A DNA stretch of 64,000 bases from Acholoe squamosa (Eukaryota > Annelida > Polychaeta > Phyllodocida > Polynoidae). How positions within the stretch are numbered: position 1 is the stretch's first letter; every line of letters begins with the position of its first letter. The DNA is taken from the NCBI GenBank assembly GCA_949317995.1, contig OX439050.1:52577777-52641776 (forward strand), given 5' to 3'. Made by a program: the position numbers and the translations under genes. The notes below the pieces were generated by a model. That model was not told where the DNA came from. It saw nothing but the letters and a program-made list of their open reading frames with translations, and searched no databases. Below are positions 12,441 to 26,552 of the stretch, piece by piece.

Positions 12441-13499
12441 TTACACTTAGCATAAGGCTGTTGTCCTATTGCCCAGGCTATTAGCCTTAGGGATACCAGG
12501 ATAAAGGGGGTTAAGAAGGTAAACATGATTTGTAGGCTTGTTAGGTTGAGTGACTAGAGTCAAGAGGTAGTAAGACACATGTAGGGAACAGATGACATCT
12601 TTTCTCTCTCGCATTCCATATGAAAATGGGAGGGTTTGATGATTTTCTGTGGTCCTTTCAAAGGCTTCCAGATTGAAGTACATAGAATTTACAAATCATA
12701 TCCTGCTTGATTCGACCATGATTCATTTTATTCTACATTGCTGCAAGCACATATTTATGGGTTTTTATTTATGGATTCTAACCAACAGCATCACTGACCC
12801 TTGCTACATCTTTCCCGACAACTTTCAAAGAAACCAAATCTACAACATAGTCACTTTCCAGCAAAGGGAGTGACCACCTTTTTAGCCTATACACACTTGG
12901 AAGAAAGCATATTCACCTTCAGACTCAGGTCTAAGCAATTATTGAGACTCAGTAGTCAACACTCTATTGACAGAAACTTCCTGGAGGCCCGGAGGATTAT
13001 TTGCCACTAAATGCCATGTTGCTAAAACTGGATGGTCTACTAAAGGTGTCCTCTTTGTCACAGCTGCCAGCCTGACATGTCAGAAGGGCTGGTAGGAGCA
13101 CCACTTCACCTGTCTATCCCTACTCCAATCTCAGGATCATTTGCAAATTGGCCATGCAGTTTGAGGTATCCATAGAGGTACCTGGTATGTCGACACAAAT
13201 GAGATGCTGTACTACATCTGTGTTCCTCCACTCTAACATTGATGAGAGTCAGTTACAAATCGTAAATGTGTCTCACAAAATGAAATTCTATCAAATGTAT
13301 TTCTAGCCTTAATTCTTAGAGCAGAATTGGAACAGATTATTTAATATGACTTTATAGACAGGGACCCAAAGGAATGTCTCCACATGAAAGAATAAATAGA
13401 AATAAAAGGACTTCATTGAGTCTCTGAAATGTTTTCAAGGAATTCATTGGAGAAAAAAGACTGCTTCACTGCATCACAAATACGGTGATTAACATGTAT

Positions 13500-15930
13500 A
13501 ACATATAGTTCACAGGGTTGTCTGGTAGACTTGATTCACTTTTTGGAGTGTACAACAGAAGGGCAAGTTTATTCCTGTACACACATTATATACATAATTA
13601 TTTTAGGTTGGTCTGATTCACATGAGTGTAATTGGGAAGACAATGACTTGTGAAAATAAGTGTGAAAATATTATAAACAAATTTCAGTTAAGTGTATTCT
13701 ATGTGAAAGAGAAACAATGTATATCCCCCTGTTTTGGTTCATTTCATTCGCTTCACAGAGCTTTGTTGTTTTCTAGATGACACACTTGTACAAAATGGTT
13801 ATGGTTCATTCAACGTATCTCCACAAAACAAATAGTTCTCATGTTCTCATTATACAAATATTTCTCATGTAACCACTGGATTAAAAGCCATATATCCTAG
13901 TATAAAGTAAGCTAAAATGATGTATGCTGAAGATGCAGTGTTCCATGTGATGTAATCTTCCCATCTTATCGGTGCCTATGGGTAGAGTAAAGCAATTTTA
14001 GCCATTCTTTTCTTTTGTTTTAGTTGTCCAACGTGTTACTATGGCCTTTCGGTATCATATATGATATTCAGCTGCAGGTTAATTTGTGACATTTAGATTG
14101 TCAGATATGTATCAGAAGGTCTTGATGGCTTGGAAAAAGTTAATAATCTGTAATCTTTATCCAGTGAAACAGAAATCCAACATTTCTTTTCAAATGGCCC
14201 CAGTGTTCTTGAGTGATAAACCACTTTAAAGAAGTCCTTCAGCACAGGAGTCTCGGTGGGAAGAGGTGAGTATTATATCATGTAATTGAAGGGTTTGATT
14301 TGGTTTCAAGCAGGATTGATTGGTTCATAGTCAGAATAACCAATCTGAGGATCAAAGGATTTGAGTTAGTTTCTTCAAATGTAATTTACCTTGTACCAAT
14401 ATCCAGCAAACTAGGTCTAAATAGATTCACTGAGAAGAATAACATATTTTGTCAAAATACTCAATGTATGGGGATATAAAGTACATACATTGGAGACTTG
14501 AGTATCCTCTCACGCAGCTCTGCCTGGGATATTCCACCTTAGCCAAATCAATACGAGTGAATGTTTGCCCCTGTTGTCACTTTAGGGTAAAAGGGGAAGC
14601 TTCAACAAAAAAAAGTGTAGCAAATAGTAACACTACCACTTACTATCTGCTAGGAAATGGAACCAGCAACTAGCTGTATTGGGAAATCAATATGTGTGAG
14701 ACAAAACAACAAGATGACCTAGGGAGGGTAACACAGGTTGTTGGAAGACATTGGAGGGCAATTGATCACACTGCCACATAATGGCCTTGTAGAAAAGCTG
14801 CTGCCCCATTATGGCCGTGTAGTAAAGCTGCTGATCTATAACCATTATTGTGTGCGACTTACATGTATATAGATCAGAACCTATCTAAATAGAAATACTC
14901 TCAATAAATCCCTTCCACATATACCATTACTGAAAATCTCCAGCAGTTGACTTTGTTCATCTATTAACACATTATGTGTGGCCGTTCTGAGGTTGATTTT
15001 CAATGATTGATAGCTGGTCACATTATTCTCGTATATGCATAAATATGAGAACCTTTGCCTCAGTCTCTAATGGTTCTCCCAAAAGGTATAGGAAACAAGA
15101 AGCTTGAGAATATTCCAGCTTCATATTTCAGGTATAATCCCATTTCCAAAATGACACAACATAGAACAAGTTACAAACTTGGCAGCAGTCTGCCACTCCT
15201 TCTCTGCAATATGGAAATCTATGCTTAGTGGCAGCCCACCGGGGCCAACTAAAAGGCTTTAAGTGGTTTAATGGATCAGCGAAGAGGGAGCTGAACATGT
15301 CTGCAGGTCCATAGAGATAAATAATGAAGCACACTCATGCCAATAAAAGAGGATTTTGCCTTTGCTGACCTTTCCTATAATATAGAACATTTTATGGGGT
15401 TATTCCTACTTTTCTCGCCGTCCTTACCTTCTCATTCCTTCTTTTTGACTTTCCCTTTGTACTTTTCTATCTTATTTGGTTCTCTCTTCATTTACTTGTG
15501 AAGAAATGAAATATCCCCAATGTATCCTATTCTCATAACTTTTTCCTCAGCCCCATCTCTCTGTCTTTCTCTTCATTCTTCCTGCCTTTCATTTTCTCCT
15601 TATTTCAAGGTGGGCACACTGCTTTATCACATTAAATACTTATGTTGCTGAATCCAGCCAAACAGCATCTTTCTCACAAACCATCAGACCCAAGACAAAT
15701 GCACTTTTTACATGGGTGTAGGTTATAAATATATGATGCTTTAGGTTACTTGTTTTAGTCATGGCAAATAAATATTGCAATACGGGCCTCTTTCCATGAT
15801 TTCCAATCCATGTTTATCATCATAATATTCAGAGGTATTCATTGCCATGGCTATCAGGGAAAATACTCCACATTATTGCATTCTGTGATATAATTTTATG
15901 ACAAATCAATTGCAATTGTCTAGCCATGAA
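13500..15930. other. Non-coding body of block copy 2
   Basis: Aligns with 3,400-5,900 as described for the block. Small ORFs are not shared between copies. No RNA gene seen. Confidence 0.5.
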
Positions 15931-15939
15931 AAGGACTAT

Positions 15940-16940
15940 GTAAGTCAAGGACTGCTTAAATGATGATTCATTAACAATCTTGAAATGATGAATACGAGTC
16001 ATAAAATGTGGAACTCAGCTAAATGAAGCTAGTATGCAGCATGATTCCCTGCATGTTTTTTCTGGCCATGATTATATTATATGGTGGATGTCGTCTCTGT
16101 GCACACCTGTGCGGCCAGGTGACAATTTCACAAGATGTTACAATGTCTTCAGTGCCCTGTGCTCATAGGTGATGGAGTAGGACTGCTTTATATGAGATTT
16201 ATAACCGAGTATAATATAATAATAGGGCTAGGTACAGAGCTGTCATAGGAGGGAAAGGATTGTAATATAATGTCAATTGGCCCTAATACTTTGTGGTAGG
16301 GCACAACAATCTATCCTAGCATTTTGTGAAATAACTTCATAGCACACTTGTTCTAACATAATACAGGTTGGCATTGAACATTAATTGTTGAGGTATGTTA
16401 TATATGATCATTTCTAGCCATTTAAAGGACTATGTAAGTCAAGGACTACTTAAATGATGAATCATTAATAGTCCTTAATAATCACTTATAAAAGTTATGA
16501 AATGATGAATACGAGTCATAAAATGTGGACCTCAGCTAAATGAAGCTTGCCTAAAACATGATACCCTGCACGGTTTCTGGTAATGATTATGTCAAATTGT
16601 GAATGTCTTCTCTGTGCATACCTGTGCTCCCCGTGGTAATTTCACAAGATGGCGCAATGTCCCCAGTGCCCAGTGCTTATAGGTGGTGAACTAGGACTGG
16701 TCTATATGACATTACCGAGTATCATGTAATAAGGCTAGGTATAGAGCTGTCATAGCAGGAAGAGGATTGTCTAACGCTTGTGATATAATGTCAATTAGCC
16801 CTATTACTATGTTATTGGACACACACAGTCTGATTTGTAAAGAAGCCACCCTAGCATTTTGTGAAATAACCTCATGGCACACTTGTGGTGACATAATACA
16901 GGTGGGCCTGGAAAATGTAATGATTAAGGTATGTTATTTC
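15940..16940. repeat. Tandem duplication of ~490 bp inside copy 2
   Basis: Two adjacent units, about 15,940-16,400 and 16,427-16,940, share the order GACTATGTAAGTCAAGGACT, GATGAATACGAGTCATAAAA, ATTTCACAAGATG, GGTACAGAGCTGTCAT or its variant, and CCTAGCATTTTGTGAAATAA. Copy 1 carries only one such unit (near 6,150-6,320). No protein is conserved between units. Confidence 0.8.
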
Positions 16941-17084
16941 AGAATGACAACTGAGTTACCAAACCAAACTAAAGGGAATCTGGTGTACAAAGAAGTGTTG
17001 AATTTCTATGTTCAGGTGCCTAGGCTGAACTATTAGATGTACTTTATTTGTTATCTGTAACATTTAGTAGATAAAACTCCTACT

Positions 17085-17230
17085 GCTGACTCAACAAGGG
17101 AGAACACCCCTCCTTATGGATTTTTAATTCCCTATTTGGCCACCAGGGGGCATTGGAGGGGCAAAATAACTCTAAAATGATTATAAAAATGTATTAGACT
17201 AAATTCTGAAGCAGAATTCAATGGTCTAAT
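17085..17230. promoter_or_regulatory. CTCF-like site in a dispersed repeat
   Basis: GGCCACCAGGGGGCA at 17,138-17,152 closely fits the CTCF core shared across bilaterians. The surrounding 120 bp resembles 9,060-9,165, where the site reads GGACACCAGGGGTCTCC. The site is therefore carried by a repeat, not placed next to a gene. Binding is inference. Confidence 0.35.
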
Positions 17231-18465
17231 TTGAAATGTCTCATTTTTCATGAAAAATTGGCCTATATAGCTGTTCCTAGTTTCCATGGCAACCATTCAA
17301 ATAAACTGAATTTGAATACTTTTATGCCAATTTTTGAGAATTTTCACCGACAACCCAAAACTGAAAACAGAAATGGAAAATTCCTTCTAGATCAAAATCT
17401 ATTATAAAGACACCATATTATTATGTATTCTTCATGAAAAAGGTTAATTTATTGTGTTTTTAGACATTATTATGGTTTGTAATGTTTTTAGAGTTTAATG
17501 ATCGATTTCCGATATGAATAACAACCTATGTTCAAGGAGTGGTTCCGACATGATTACTAGGAATATCTAAGCCAATAATGTTTCATTTAAAGATCTTAAG
17601 ATGGACCTTTTGATAATGAATATCCCTGCAGAGGGGTGGTTTTGCTTGTCTGGTCACAGATCTGGCCTAATAGCATAGAATTGTATTCATTCTTCTTATC
17701 ATCAATAACTAGTAGATAGGAACGGCACAATCATCTTATACACTGAAATTTACATTACTCATTTTTGCTAACCCATCATTAACCACAGTGTACACAATGA
17801 GCCCCACGGAACATGGATGGTTCTGCAAGGTCCCCCCCCCCAACCTACCCTTAAAACAAATATCTCAGAATGCATGGTTTTTGTGGTTAGCAAGCTTTTG
17901 TTACTTTACTACCTAAGTACTGAAGGTTCCTTTAGATTCCTAGAAGAGTTAACCAGTGATTGGTAATCTTTACCTGCATGCTAGTGTCTGGGGTTGGTTC
18001 CCAGGAGATGGATTTCTTTAGTGTTGGGTACTTTCAGTAGTCACCAGATAAGGTAAGACCTAATCATCATGTACACATAAATGCATTAGGTTCTCATTCA
18101 ATTCTTCACTTCTGTCACCCACTTTTCTCAACCTCTTTTTGTCTGGCATGGTATTCTTGTTCCTTCATGTGTTATCGTTCTGGTTTTAGTGTTTTCAGCA
18201 TACTAATACTTGTTTGCACCATAGTTCCTTGCTTACTGCTTTTTTCTGATTCGATTTCAGTTTGTTTTATTGTTTGTGTTGGTATAGGAATCAGAGAGAT
18301 ATCTTAAATCTCCTACTACTCATGATTCAACATGACCAATGTTAAACATAAAGTTTATGGGAAATAATCTATAATCTTTCCCTGGTGGGATAGGAATCAA
18401 CTGCTACTATTTCTGGTATTGATACCCTAAGCTTACAATACAACAGGGTACATAAGAATTGATTT

Positions 18466-18486
18466 AAAAAAAAAAAAAAAAAAAAT
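18466..18486 (+). repeat. Poly(A) run
   Basis: About 20 consecutive A residues at a point of lost alignment between block copies. Could be a retroposon tail, but no retroposon was recognised. Confidence 0.7.
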
Positions 18487-21400
18487 GGGATGGTAAAGAA
18501 GCCGATACGATGGTATATCCAAGAGAGGGGTAGCTTAGGATATGAAAATTGGAGAGATCCACTGGTGTTTGTCAGATTTCTGAATGTAAAGGGAAAAAAG
18601 AAATCCTTGAAAAAAACTATGGCCCTCAGAGTTCTCTCTCAGACACCAGAGGTCAATTGATCACACTGCACCTTGACGGTCTAGTAGCAAGCTGCTGATT
18701 GGTAGTTGTCTTTGGTTGGGCTTACATTACTGTGGTGACATGTGAATGACTGAAAAAGCCTTGTTACAAATTGGAATCTTTCCTACTGGAAACCCTTAGT
18801 TCTCTCAAAGATATTGCTCAACTCTGGAACTTGTTCAATATATCTTACCGGACAAGGATCATGTATTAGATACATGATCATGTATTAGATACATTCTGGT
18901 GCTATTTTCAATCTATCAACATTGGGGAGGACAACTGTGACTAACCATTGACTGGTGTGTTCTCTTGGTCCTGTGAGAAAAGAACTATGTAGGTCTGTAG
19001 TTAAAGACCAGAGAGTAGGGGAAGGAAATAGTTCATTTTGTAAAAGACTCAGATCTTAACAACTGGGGGTGGCCTATATCCTCCCTAACTAGCTACATTT
19101 GAATGCATACCTAACAAGAATATTTCCACCTTTTCAACTTCTGTATTGTGTCATCTCTACAGAGGCTGAGCCAACATGGACAGTCAAGTAATCAAAAAAA
19201 TTGTCTCTCACAGTGCTAGTTAGTTACTGACCACATTTATAACCAATGGTAGATCCAACATTAGAAATAGGAAAGATGGAAATACATTTCCGTTCATTGT
19301 TTCAGATGATCTGATTCCCAATGTCATGCCAGACGCAATCACAATTTTTCTCAGGTGTCTCACACCACTTCTCCTCTCCTCAGAAATATGATCTATCTGG
19401 TTAGTGGTTCTCTAAGGCCAACTAATGGGCTATAAATGGTTCAATGGACCAGGGCGAGAAGGGAACTAAAAGTGTCTGCAGTCCTATCAGTAGCCCACAG
19501 AAAGACCTAATGAAGAAGAATCAGGAGAGCCAAAGAGGCTCTGAAAGGCAGATTTAGGTCTGATTTAGAACACTTCATCAGGTGTCTATGGTCATCATTT
19601 CACGATTATCATTTACCCTCTTCTATTTATCTTACATTGGACATTCAATTCATGAATGGGCTAACCCTTTCAGAGAGACAAAGCACTCTAACCCCACCCT
19701 AGGGTTTATAGTTACAAAAGAGGGAATTAGTATAGGGAATCTGGGGTTAAGAGGATATTAATACATCCTAATCAATGATGCCAAATGGAGAGTGGCTGAT
19801 TAAATCACCTATAAAATTTCAATTGTTGGCAAGTTGGTCTAAATTGCCAGAAGCGCACCAGCACATTACGCTAAACAAGGGATGTAAAGATTTAGGTATG
19901 ACACAGGTATCTGTCCTGTATTTTCATAGTTTGTTTACGACTCCCACCATATCCTCGATGGTATAAGGTAAAGTCTCCTAACCCATCCCAAACCAAGAGG
20001 TACAATTTCACCTTGCTCAAAGAAAACAATTTATGAAACAACCCCTCTCATATATCTATGACACATTCTCATACCATTTGGTATAGCAAATTCACAGCGG
20101 AATGTTGATTCAGTTGTGAATCTTATAAATTGCGAAATGGGGACTTCGGTAAGGGCAGTGTTTTAATTGGTCATAATCCAAACCTTGCTGGTTCTGATAA
20201 GGGAGAGCTATCAGATATAAGGTGTTGCATGCTGTATGGCCTTATTTTGTTTAGAAATACACTACAACCTCGAGATTCCAATACAGACTTAGAGGTATAT
20301 GCACTATGCAGTCCTTAAACTGTTAAGCAGCCACCCTCCCAAGTCACTATGTTGCAGCAGAAGCTGAATTCCTTGACCACGTGACCTCTTCTGACCAATC
20401 AGAATCCAGTAACCATGGTAACCACCTGCAGTTTAGGAGGTCAGAGTAGGGATGTGGACTGATAAGGCTTATCAGCAGTGATCACTAGGAGGCATAGGTT
20501 TTGACTTCGTTGAAATATCACAGTGGTCTTTGCAGTGTGAAATAAGGCGCCCCTTTTTCAAGATTGATATTACTGTCCCCATGATACAAGAAAGACTTGA
20601 ACGGGACTTTGTTTCTATTAATTTTCAGAACCCTAAGTGATCAATACTTAATTCTCCCATCAATTTTCAATAGGACTTAAAATGTTTTTATGTTAGACAA
20701 TCTGTTTTATTTGCATTTTAAACATTTGAACATGCCCTTCTGCGACAAATCTTACTCAAGTACACCAGGTGTTTGATGGAAATCCCAAGACTCTTCGAGA
20801 TGACATGCCTTCCACACCACTTCTTTCTAATTTGAATTCCCTTTTCACCAATTCGTAAAGGCATGCACTACATTGTGTTTCCTATCTTAATAGCATGTTA
20901 TGTGAAAACTGGTATGAATATTGTTATCAGATTACTGGAAACAGATGACAATGATTGATACAGCTACTGCTTTCAGGTAAAAGGTTGGCATGTGTTATGT
21001 TACCTAGAAAATGAACATTTCATTTAACATTTCTGTTGTATAAATTGATGATGATTATTCACAAAATTCTACAGATTTAGACTTTGAGCATTCCAGTGAC
21101 AAAGAACACAGTATGGGCAATTCATAATTGGAGCCTCAGACAAGAAGGGTCCAACCAAGTAATGGAGATTGTGCTCAATAGCTATGATAAACCCCGTCTT
21201 GGCAGGTCTGCATGGCCTTCTGACTCATAAATGGCATTTAGAAGTAGCAGACAGCTGACCATTACGGAGGTCTACAGTGCAAAGGATGAAGGAGACTAGT
21301 CCATCTGATTCAGTAAGCACCACACTATGGCCCCCAATGGCCTTGTTAACAAATAAGCAATTTATTGGCCGATCCAGGACACAGTGGGCCAACAAAAGGG

Positions 21401-23311
21401 GCTAGGCCAAGTTGCTTTGATGATACACATGTATGCAGTTAACTCCCATCCATAGGTGATTGGATCACTAATAAGCTTATCCTGTTTTTACAGAAATATC
21501 TTGCAGTCATGAAATGGCAGATACAAGTGATAATCTTCCAATGGCCTAACATCTAATAAGTGCTTAGAACATAATCATATTTCCAAAACCGCATCCAATT
21601 CCTGCCTTAATGAGTGTTAGTTTGTAAGTTTAACTACCTCAATAGCTACTGAATGGGTCGAATGAAATGTTGCAAAACATAATACTTATCTGGTGAAATA
21701 GAGGACCCACTCATGAGAGTGACAGTCATGTTTAGCAAAGGGGAAAGGATGAATATACAGGGGGGTGAAGGGGAACATGATTTGTAGGCACTAATAATTT
21801 GTTAGGGTGAGTAAATAGAGTCATGAGGCATGTCATACATGACTACATAACTATCTATTTGGAGAGGGGGCAAAGTATATTTATGAAACAGTATTTAAAA
21901 GTAAAGCAGTACAGCACATAATTATTGTGTTGAAAGAAACACCACTAGTGCAATTTATAACATATGTGACTTGGCTGCACTATTTTGCCAGTACATTTTC
22001 CAATTGCACAAACAGGGAAGGACATTATGCTTAGTGACTGATTGACATTTGTATGATACAGTGTCAACAAATGAAAAGTAATCATCATACATCTTCTCTC
22101 CCAAATTTCATCAAATTTTGAAAATGGAAAGGCTTGATGATTTTCTGAGGTCCTGTCAAAGGCTTACAGGCTGGTATAATCATAATAATCATATTTATAT
22201 TTATAGATCATATCCTCCTTAATTCTACCATGATTCATTTTGATTTCCATTGCTGCAAGCACATCTATCATTTGTGATAGTATTGAAGGGGAATACTTGG
22301 AGGTACATAGTAATGTATGGGTGTTAGCCTACAGCAGTATTGACCCTTATGGTTGACCCTATCTTTCCCAAGAACTTTAAAAGAAACGAAATCAAAAACA
22401 CAGTAATCTTTCAGCAAAGGGAGTGACCTTCTTATTAGACTACTCACACTCTGAAGAGGGGATATATTCACCTTTTGGTCAAACAATTATTGAGTTTTGG
22501 TAGTCACCACTCTACCGACAGCAGTACTGTAGAAACTTCCTGGATGATTGGAGGATTATTTGCCACTAAATGCCATGTTCCTAAAGCTGGGTGGTATGCC
22601 AAAGGTGTTCTCTTTGTCACAGCTGTCAGCCTGATCTGTCAGGTAGGCAGGTGGGACTACTGCCTTACCCTACTCCAATGCTTTGAGCTATCCATAAGCC
22701 AAGGCTCCACAGCCGCAGCAGCTTTACATGCATTACAGTTTCTTTGTTCTGTTTAGACAATACAGTGGATTGTAGTAGCCATTTTGCTTCTTACCTCATG
22801 TCCAAATGTAAAAAGTAACAATCACAATTCAGGAAATTGTGTGCTACAGGTAACACTGCAGTGGCTGTTCTGCAATTTGAGCCTTGGCAATATAGGTACC
22901 TGGTGTGTCGACGCAAATGAGACGCAAGACTACATGCCTCTCCGTACAGTCTGACACTGATTAGAGTCAATTATAATGAAAAATGTAGTCAAAAGGTAAG
23001 ACAGTGTATTCAGGAAGCAAATATTTTGGAAATACTATATAAATATCCATTTATAGCTTCACTTTAGAGACTTTTGACACAGTTGTTCACTCTATAAATC
23101 CTATTGGCTTTGAATTGACTTGAAGACAGGTTACTAGAAGAAGGCTACCACTAGTTTAAAAAGGCCATTAAATTATAGGTATAGAATATCAATATGGGTA
23201 ATACTTTGTACCCTCCATATAAGGTGCACACTGGATTCATGCCAGACCTGAAAAGCACAAGCGAGGTTAGGTTTTGAGCAGTTAAGGACTGTTCCATGGT
23301 ATAGTGATATT

Positions 23312-23790
23312 CTCAATTCAATTCAATTCATATTTATTTGTCTCAACAGTAGATTCAAAGAAAAAACAATACATTAATTATAAAATTATGTACATTTCAT
23401 CAATGTAAGGTTCAATATAATATAACAAATATTTTTAAAGATGTACCAAATTATATATTATCACAATAATATCAATGTACTATGTATTTTTATAAGACAC
23501 CACTAAAATAGTTTACATGTAAAACACAGACAGACTCGACTTAACAAGACTTCACAAATTTAGGAGAAAGGTAGTCTAGTTATTTGTAGTAGATCTCATA
23601 AAGCACATTTTAAATACATACTATGTAAATAATGTCAACGAATTGATACAATGGATGACATGACCTGAAATTAGCAGTCATTGAAATAGTTTTTAGGATA
23701 GTTTCCGAAGTATGAAATTCTTTTAAAGCTTAATACTTCCTCCGCATCACAATGAATTGAATAATATCAATTAAGTAAAATTTACTATGT
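23312..23790 (-). mobile_element. Insert private to copy 2, possible truncated LINE/SINE 3' end
   Basis: Copy 3 reads directly from ATATTCTCACATATAAGGC (38,952). In copy 2 about 475 bases separate the two halves. The insert starts with (TTCAA)n-type repeats followed by TATTTATTTG. Read on the minus strand this is an AATTG-type tail, like the short tandem tails at the 3' ends of some CR1/L2-like LINEs. No ORF remains. Confidence 0.5.
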
Positions 23791-25149
23791 ATATAAGTAT
23801 GTCACCTATAAGGCACACCCTGACTTCAGACTGATTTTATAAGGTGCAGCAAGGTGCAGCAAGGTGCACTCGGTCAATTGATACCATAATGTCTGACAAT
23901 GTTCAACTTAAGCAATCAACATTTTATTTGAGAACAGAGTAATCAAGTTATGGTAGGAAATAATATTGGAAAAATGGAATGGGCTGATACCTAGCATCTA
24001 TAGGTACTTATTATCATATTTGACTGTTCCTTTAATACAATTAAGCTGAGCTGTAATCGTCATTGTGTTCAGCTGTGAATAAATTATACCAAATGCCAGG
24101 TACTTGAGAGCCAAAACTTCTGGTAAAAACTAGATAAAGTTTGGTTTGAGTATCAAGTACCTATGACAGCTTTTGCAGGTATAAGCTGCTGTAGGTGTGC
24201 GATAATACTAGGCAGGTAAGGACACGAAAACACTAAACATGCAAGTGTTTTTTTTACACAGGGTTATGGTCTGTTACTCCTGTTACTGCAGGTAACTCAA
24301 GTTCAAGGGATGTTTGTTACATGACTGATATTTAATTTCATTTTAGCTCATGCATACACTGTCAAAAATATCTATTGAGTCTATGAGGGATCCTCGTCAA
24401 ACTGAACAGTGAACCACCATAAATGTATAACAGTAAACCAGTGTTGTTTTTACAAGATACCCCAGATGGCAGTATGGTCTTACAAGGAATCTCTGTGAAA
24501 ATAATAATAGATCTCTGCGACTTTAGGATGAGATTTCCACATTATTTTGACAACATTTCTTCACAGTATTCTGCTTCCAAATGTTCTACCTGTATAATTG
24601 TAAGCACTCGCTCACAAAAGAGGCTCAGTAAAAATCAATTCACTGTGAGCATGCTGAGGGATAATATGTCGCTTTTGAAAAACATCATGGTTACAATACT
24701 TTAAAACTAATAGATTTAATATCAGCTTTACTGTAGCATAAATGTATCATGTGTCAGAAATATTGATTTCTGCTTTAATAAAGATGTTGTTAGTGCTATT
24801 TCTTCAAGGGTTAGTTGATTAGTTACTTTTTTAATCAGCCTTGATTACGGCTACATGATGTGGCATAGCCGGTAGTGTTATTTGAATGTAAGTGTCATTG
24901 AGAAGTTAACTTCCGAAATCATCTTAATGGTTCGTTTGATTTCTTGTGTTAATTGCCTGGTTTAATTGTCATCTAATTCAACATTTCTGCTTTCCTAGTC
25001 AACAATTGTCGTGTGTGATGTACTTTGTACATGGAAGAGCCATACATTCATGAGAACGCTTGGATTAAAGCTAAAATACAATTTCCTAAAGTCACCTTTT
25101 GAGCAAGTTTAAGGTTGCAAATTCGGCAGAAAATGTATATTTCATCATT

Positions 25150-25869
25150 CTAAAATATTTTCTTTTTGTTTCAATGATGCACACTTATGCAGACACTAAG
25201 ACAGCTGAAATAAGTATTGATAACATTGAGAATTAAGAGATTCTAAGCCCATGTTCTGTGGCATTTTTGTTACCCCCTAGTACTGTCATTCATAGCACTA
25301 CAGCAGGTAAGCAGGTATATGGTGATGGGGGAAGGACCTGACCACTCACCAACTTTAGCAGGCAGAGCCACGGCTCTGGGTTAACTATACGCTCGTGCCT
25401 AGTGCCATATGATGGCTCTAGTGACCACCAGAATGACCCTGAACTTGACACTCTTCAAGCATATGTTTCAGACTAGAAAAATGGCACCTATGCTTGATGA
25501 GTGAGTAGTATTTCCAGTTCCTGCATACTAAGGAATCACGGTTTCACCAAGGATTGAAGAGTGTGAGAGACTGTCGCCAAGCAGAGGCAATCCTAGGCAT
25601 AGTAGTAGTAAGAGGGAGTGAAGGCTCTAGTCCCAACTCTCCTTTGCCACCTGTGAAGGGCCTAGGATCAAAGAGGGGTACCTCAGTAACCAGCTCATGT
25701 CCCAAGTCTCCTTTGTCCACCTGGGGTGCCAATGCACAGGTAGAAAATTGGGGTAACCAGCAAACGCAGGTTTACCCTCTGACCTTACATATAGAAGTAA
25801 ACAGGAAGCCTCACCGGAAGCAGGACTGACCTCGTGTAAGGAATGAGGCATAGTAGGAGATAAATATAG
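25150..25869. other. Unclassified flank of the DIRS element
   Basis: Not aligned to the other block copies. Two direct repeats of about 90 bp (CAACTCTCCTTTGCCACCTG at 25,636 and a variant at 25,707) make a frame of 91 codons that I regard as chance. Confidence 0.4.
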
Positions 25870-25904
25870 TTATCCCTCGGAAACCTTAAGTGTTTCCGGA
25901 AACC

Positions 25905-25938
25905 TACGAGAGGTGGATTCGCGCATGCGCAGTCAGTT
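25905..25938 (+). repeat. DIRS left inverted repeat core with NRF1-type palindrome
   Basis: About 32 bp beginning TACGAGAGGTGGATT and ending with GCGCATGCGCAGTCAGT. The reverse complement recurs at 31,154-31,186. Bases outward of it to 25,870 are not in the right repeat but are copied in the internal complementary region. GCGCATGCGC matches the NRF1 consensus and may drive transcription. Confidence 0.8.
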
Positions 25939-26438
25939 CAGGAAAACGCGGCAACAACAACAGTCAGTTCTTACAGTTCACGGGTTCACCACTGTTTTAG
26001 CCTGGTAAGTACAGTTCTTCTTATTATCTAGCACTCCCTGTTTCAGGGAACCTGTATAAAAGTATTCTGCAGCCCTTGGTCCCCCCCTGAACCTCGGATG
26101 TTCAGCAGATTTTTAATTATTTAGGTTTTTTGGTACTGCCTCCCCTTGTGCCCGGATCGACGCCGGGAACTAGGTCACGGTGGCGTCCTTCTAGCTGGGC
26201 TGCCCCAGCTCTGGACTAACCTGCACCCCCTGGTGCCAAACTGTCCAGTTTTACACTTATTAGAGCCTTAATGATCGATTTGCTGCCCCCCGGCAGCTCA
26301 CAGATCAGTCTAGGACGAGTTATTCGCTCTGGTAGCCTCTAAATCGCTCACATTCGCTCAGAAATCGCTCAGTTTACCTCGTCCCCCGACGACCAGAGCT
26401 GGAGCGACACCCCTCACGCACGGCCGGGCCAGACCCTC

Positions 26439-26552
26439 GCCGCCGTGGCTGAGCGGGTTAAGGCGCTGGAATAATTCCTCCAGTCGCCGTCTTTTAGCGG
26501 GGGCTCTAGTGTACATCAAGACGTCGTGGGTTCGAACCCCACCCTCGGCGCA
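26439..26552 (+). tRNA. tRNA-like sequence (Leu/Ser-like long variable region), probably not a functional tRNA
   Basis: A perfect A box (TGGCTGAGCGG, 26,446-26,456), a CTGGA/TCCAG stem, and a perfect T arm (GTGGG-TTCGAAC-CCCAC, 26,526-26,542) with B box GGTTCGAACCC. The acceptor arms GCCGCCG and CCTCGGC pair only in part. The loop of the CTGGA stem is 8 bases, and about 43 bases separate it from the T arm, too long for a normal variable arm. It lies inside the DIRS leader intron. Likely a tRNA-derived Pol III promoter or a captured tRNA fragment. Confidence 0.5.

Larger units (their letters stand above)
12470..25150. repeat. Triplicated block, copy 2
   Basis: Begins with a piece (12,480-13,275) that matches 21,750-22,960 and 36,650-38,600. 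At 13,280 it switches into the first part of the block (matching 2,205 onward), continues to 20,640, then through 20,700-25,110 (matching 34,900-40,140). Anchors: ATTTGCCACTAAATGCCATG at 12,999, 22,558 and 37,499; GATGTGGACTGATAAGGCTT at 9,729, 20,451 and 34,579. Differences between copies include a 0.5-kb insert here (about 23,312-23,790) and an internal 0.5-kb tandem duplication (15.94-16.94 kb). No conserved reading frame. Confidence 0.85.
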
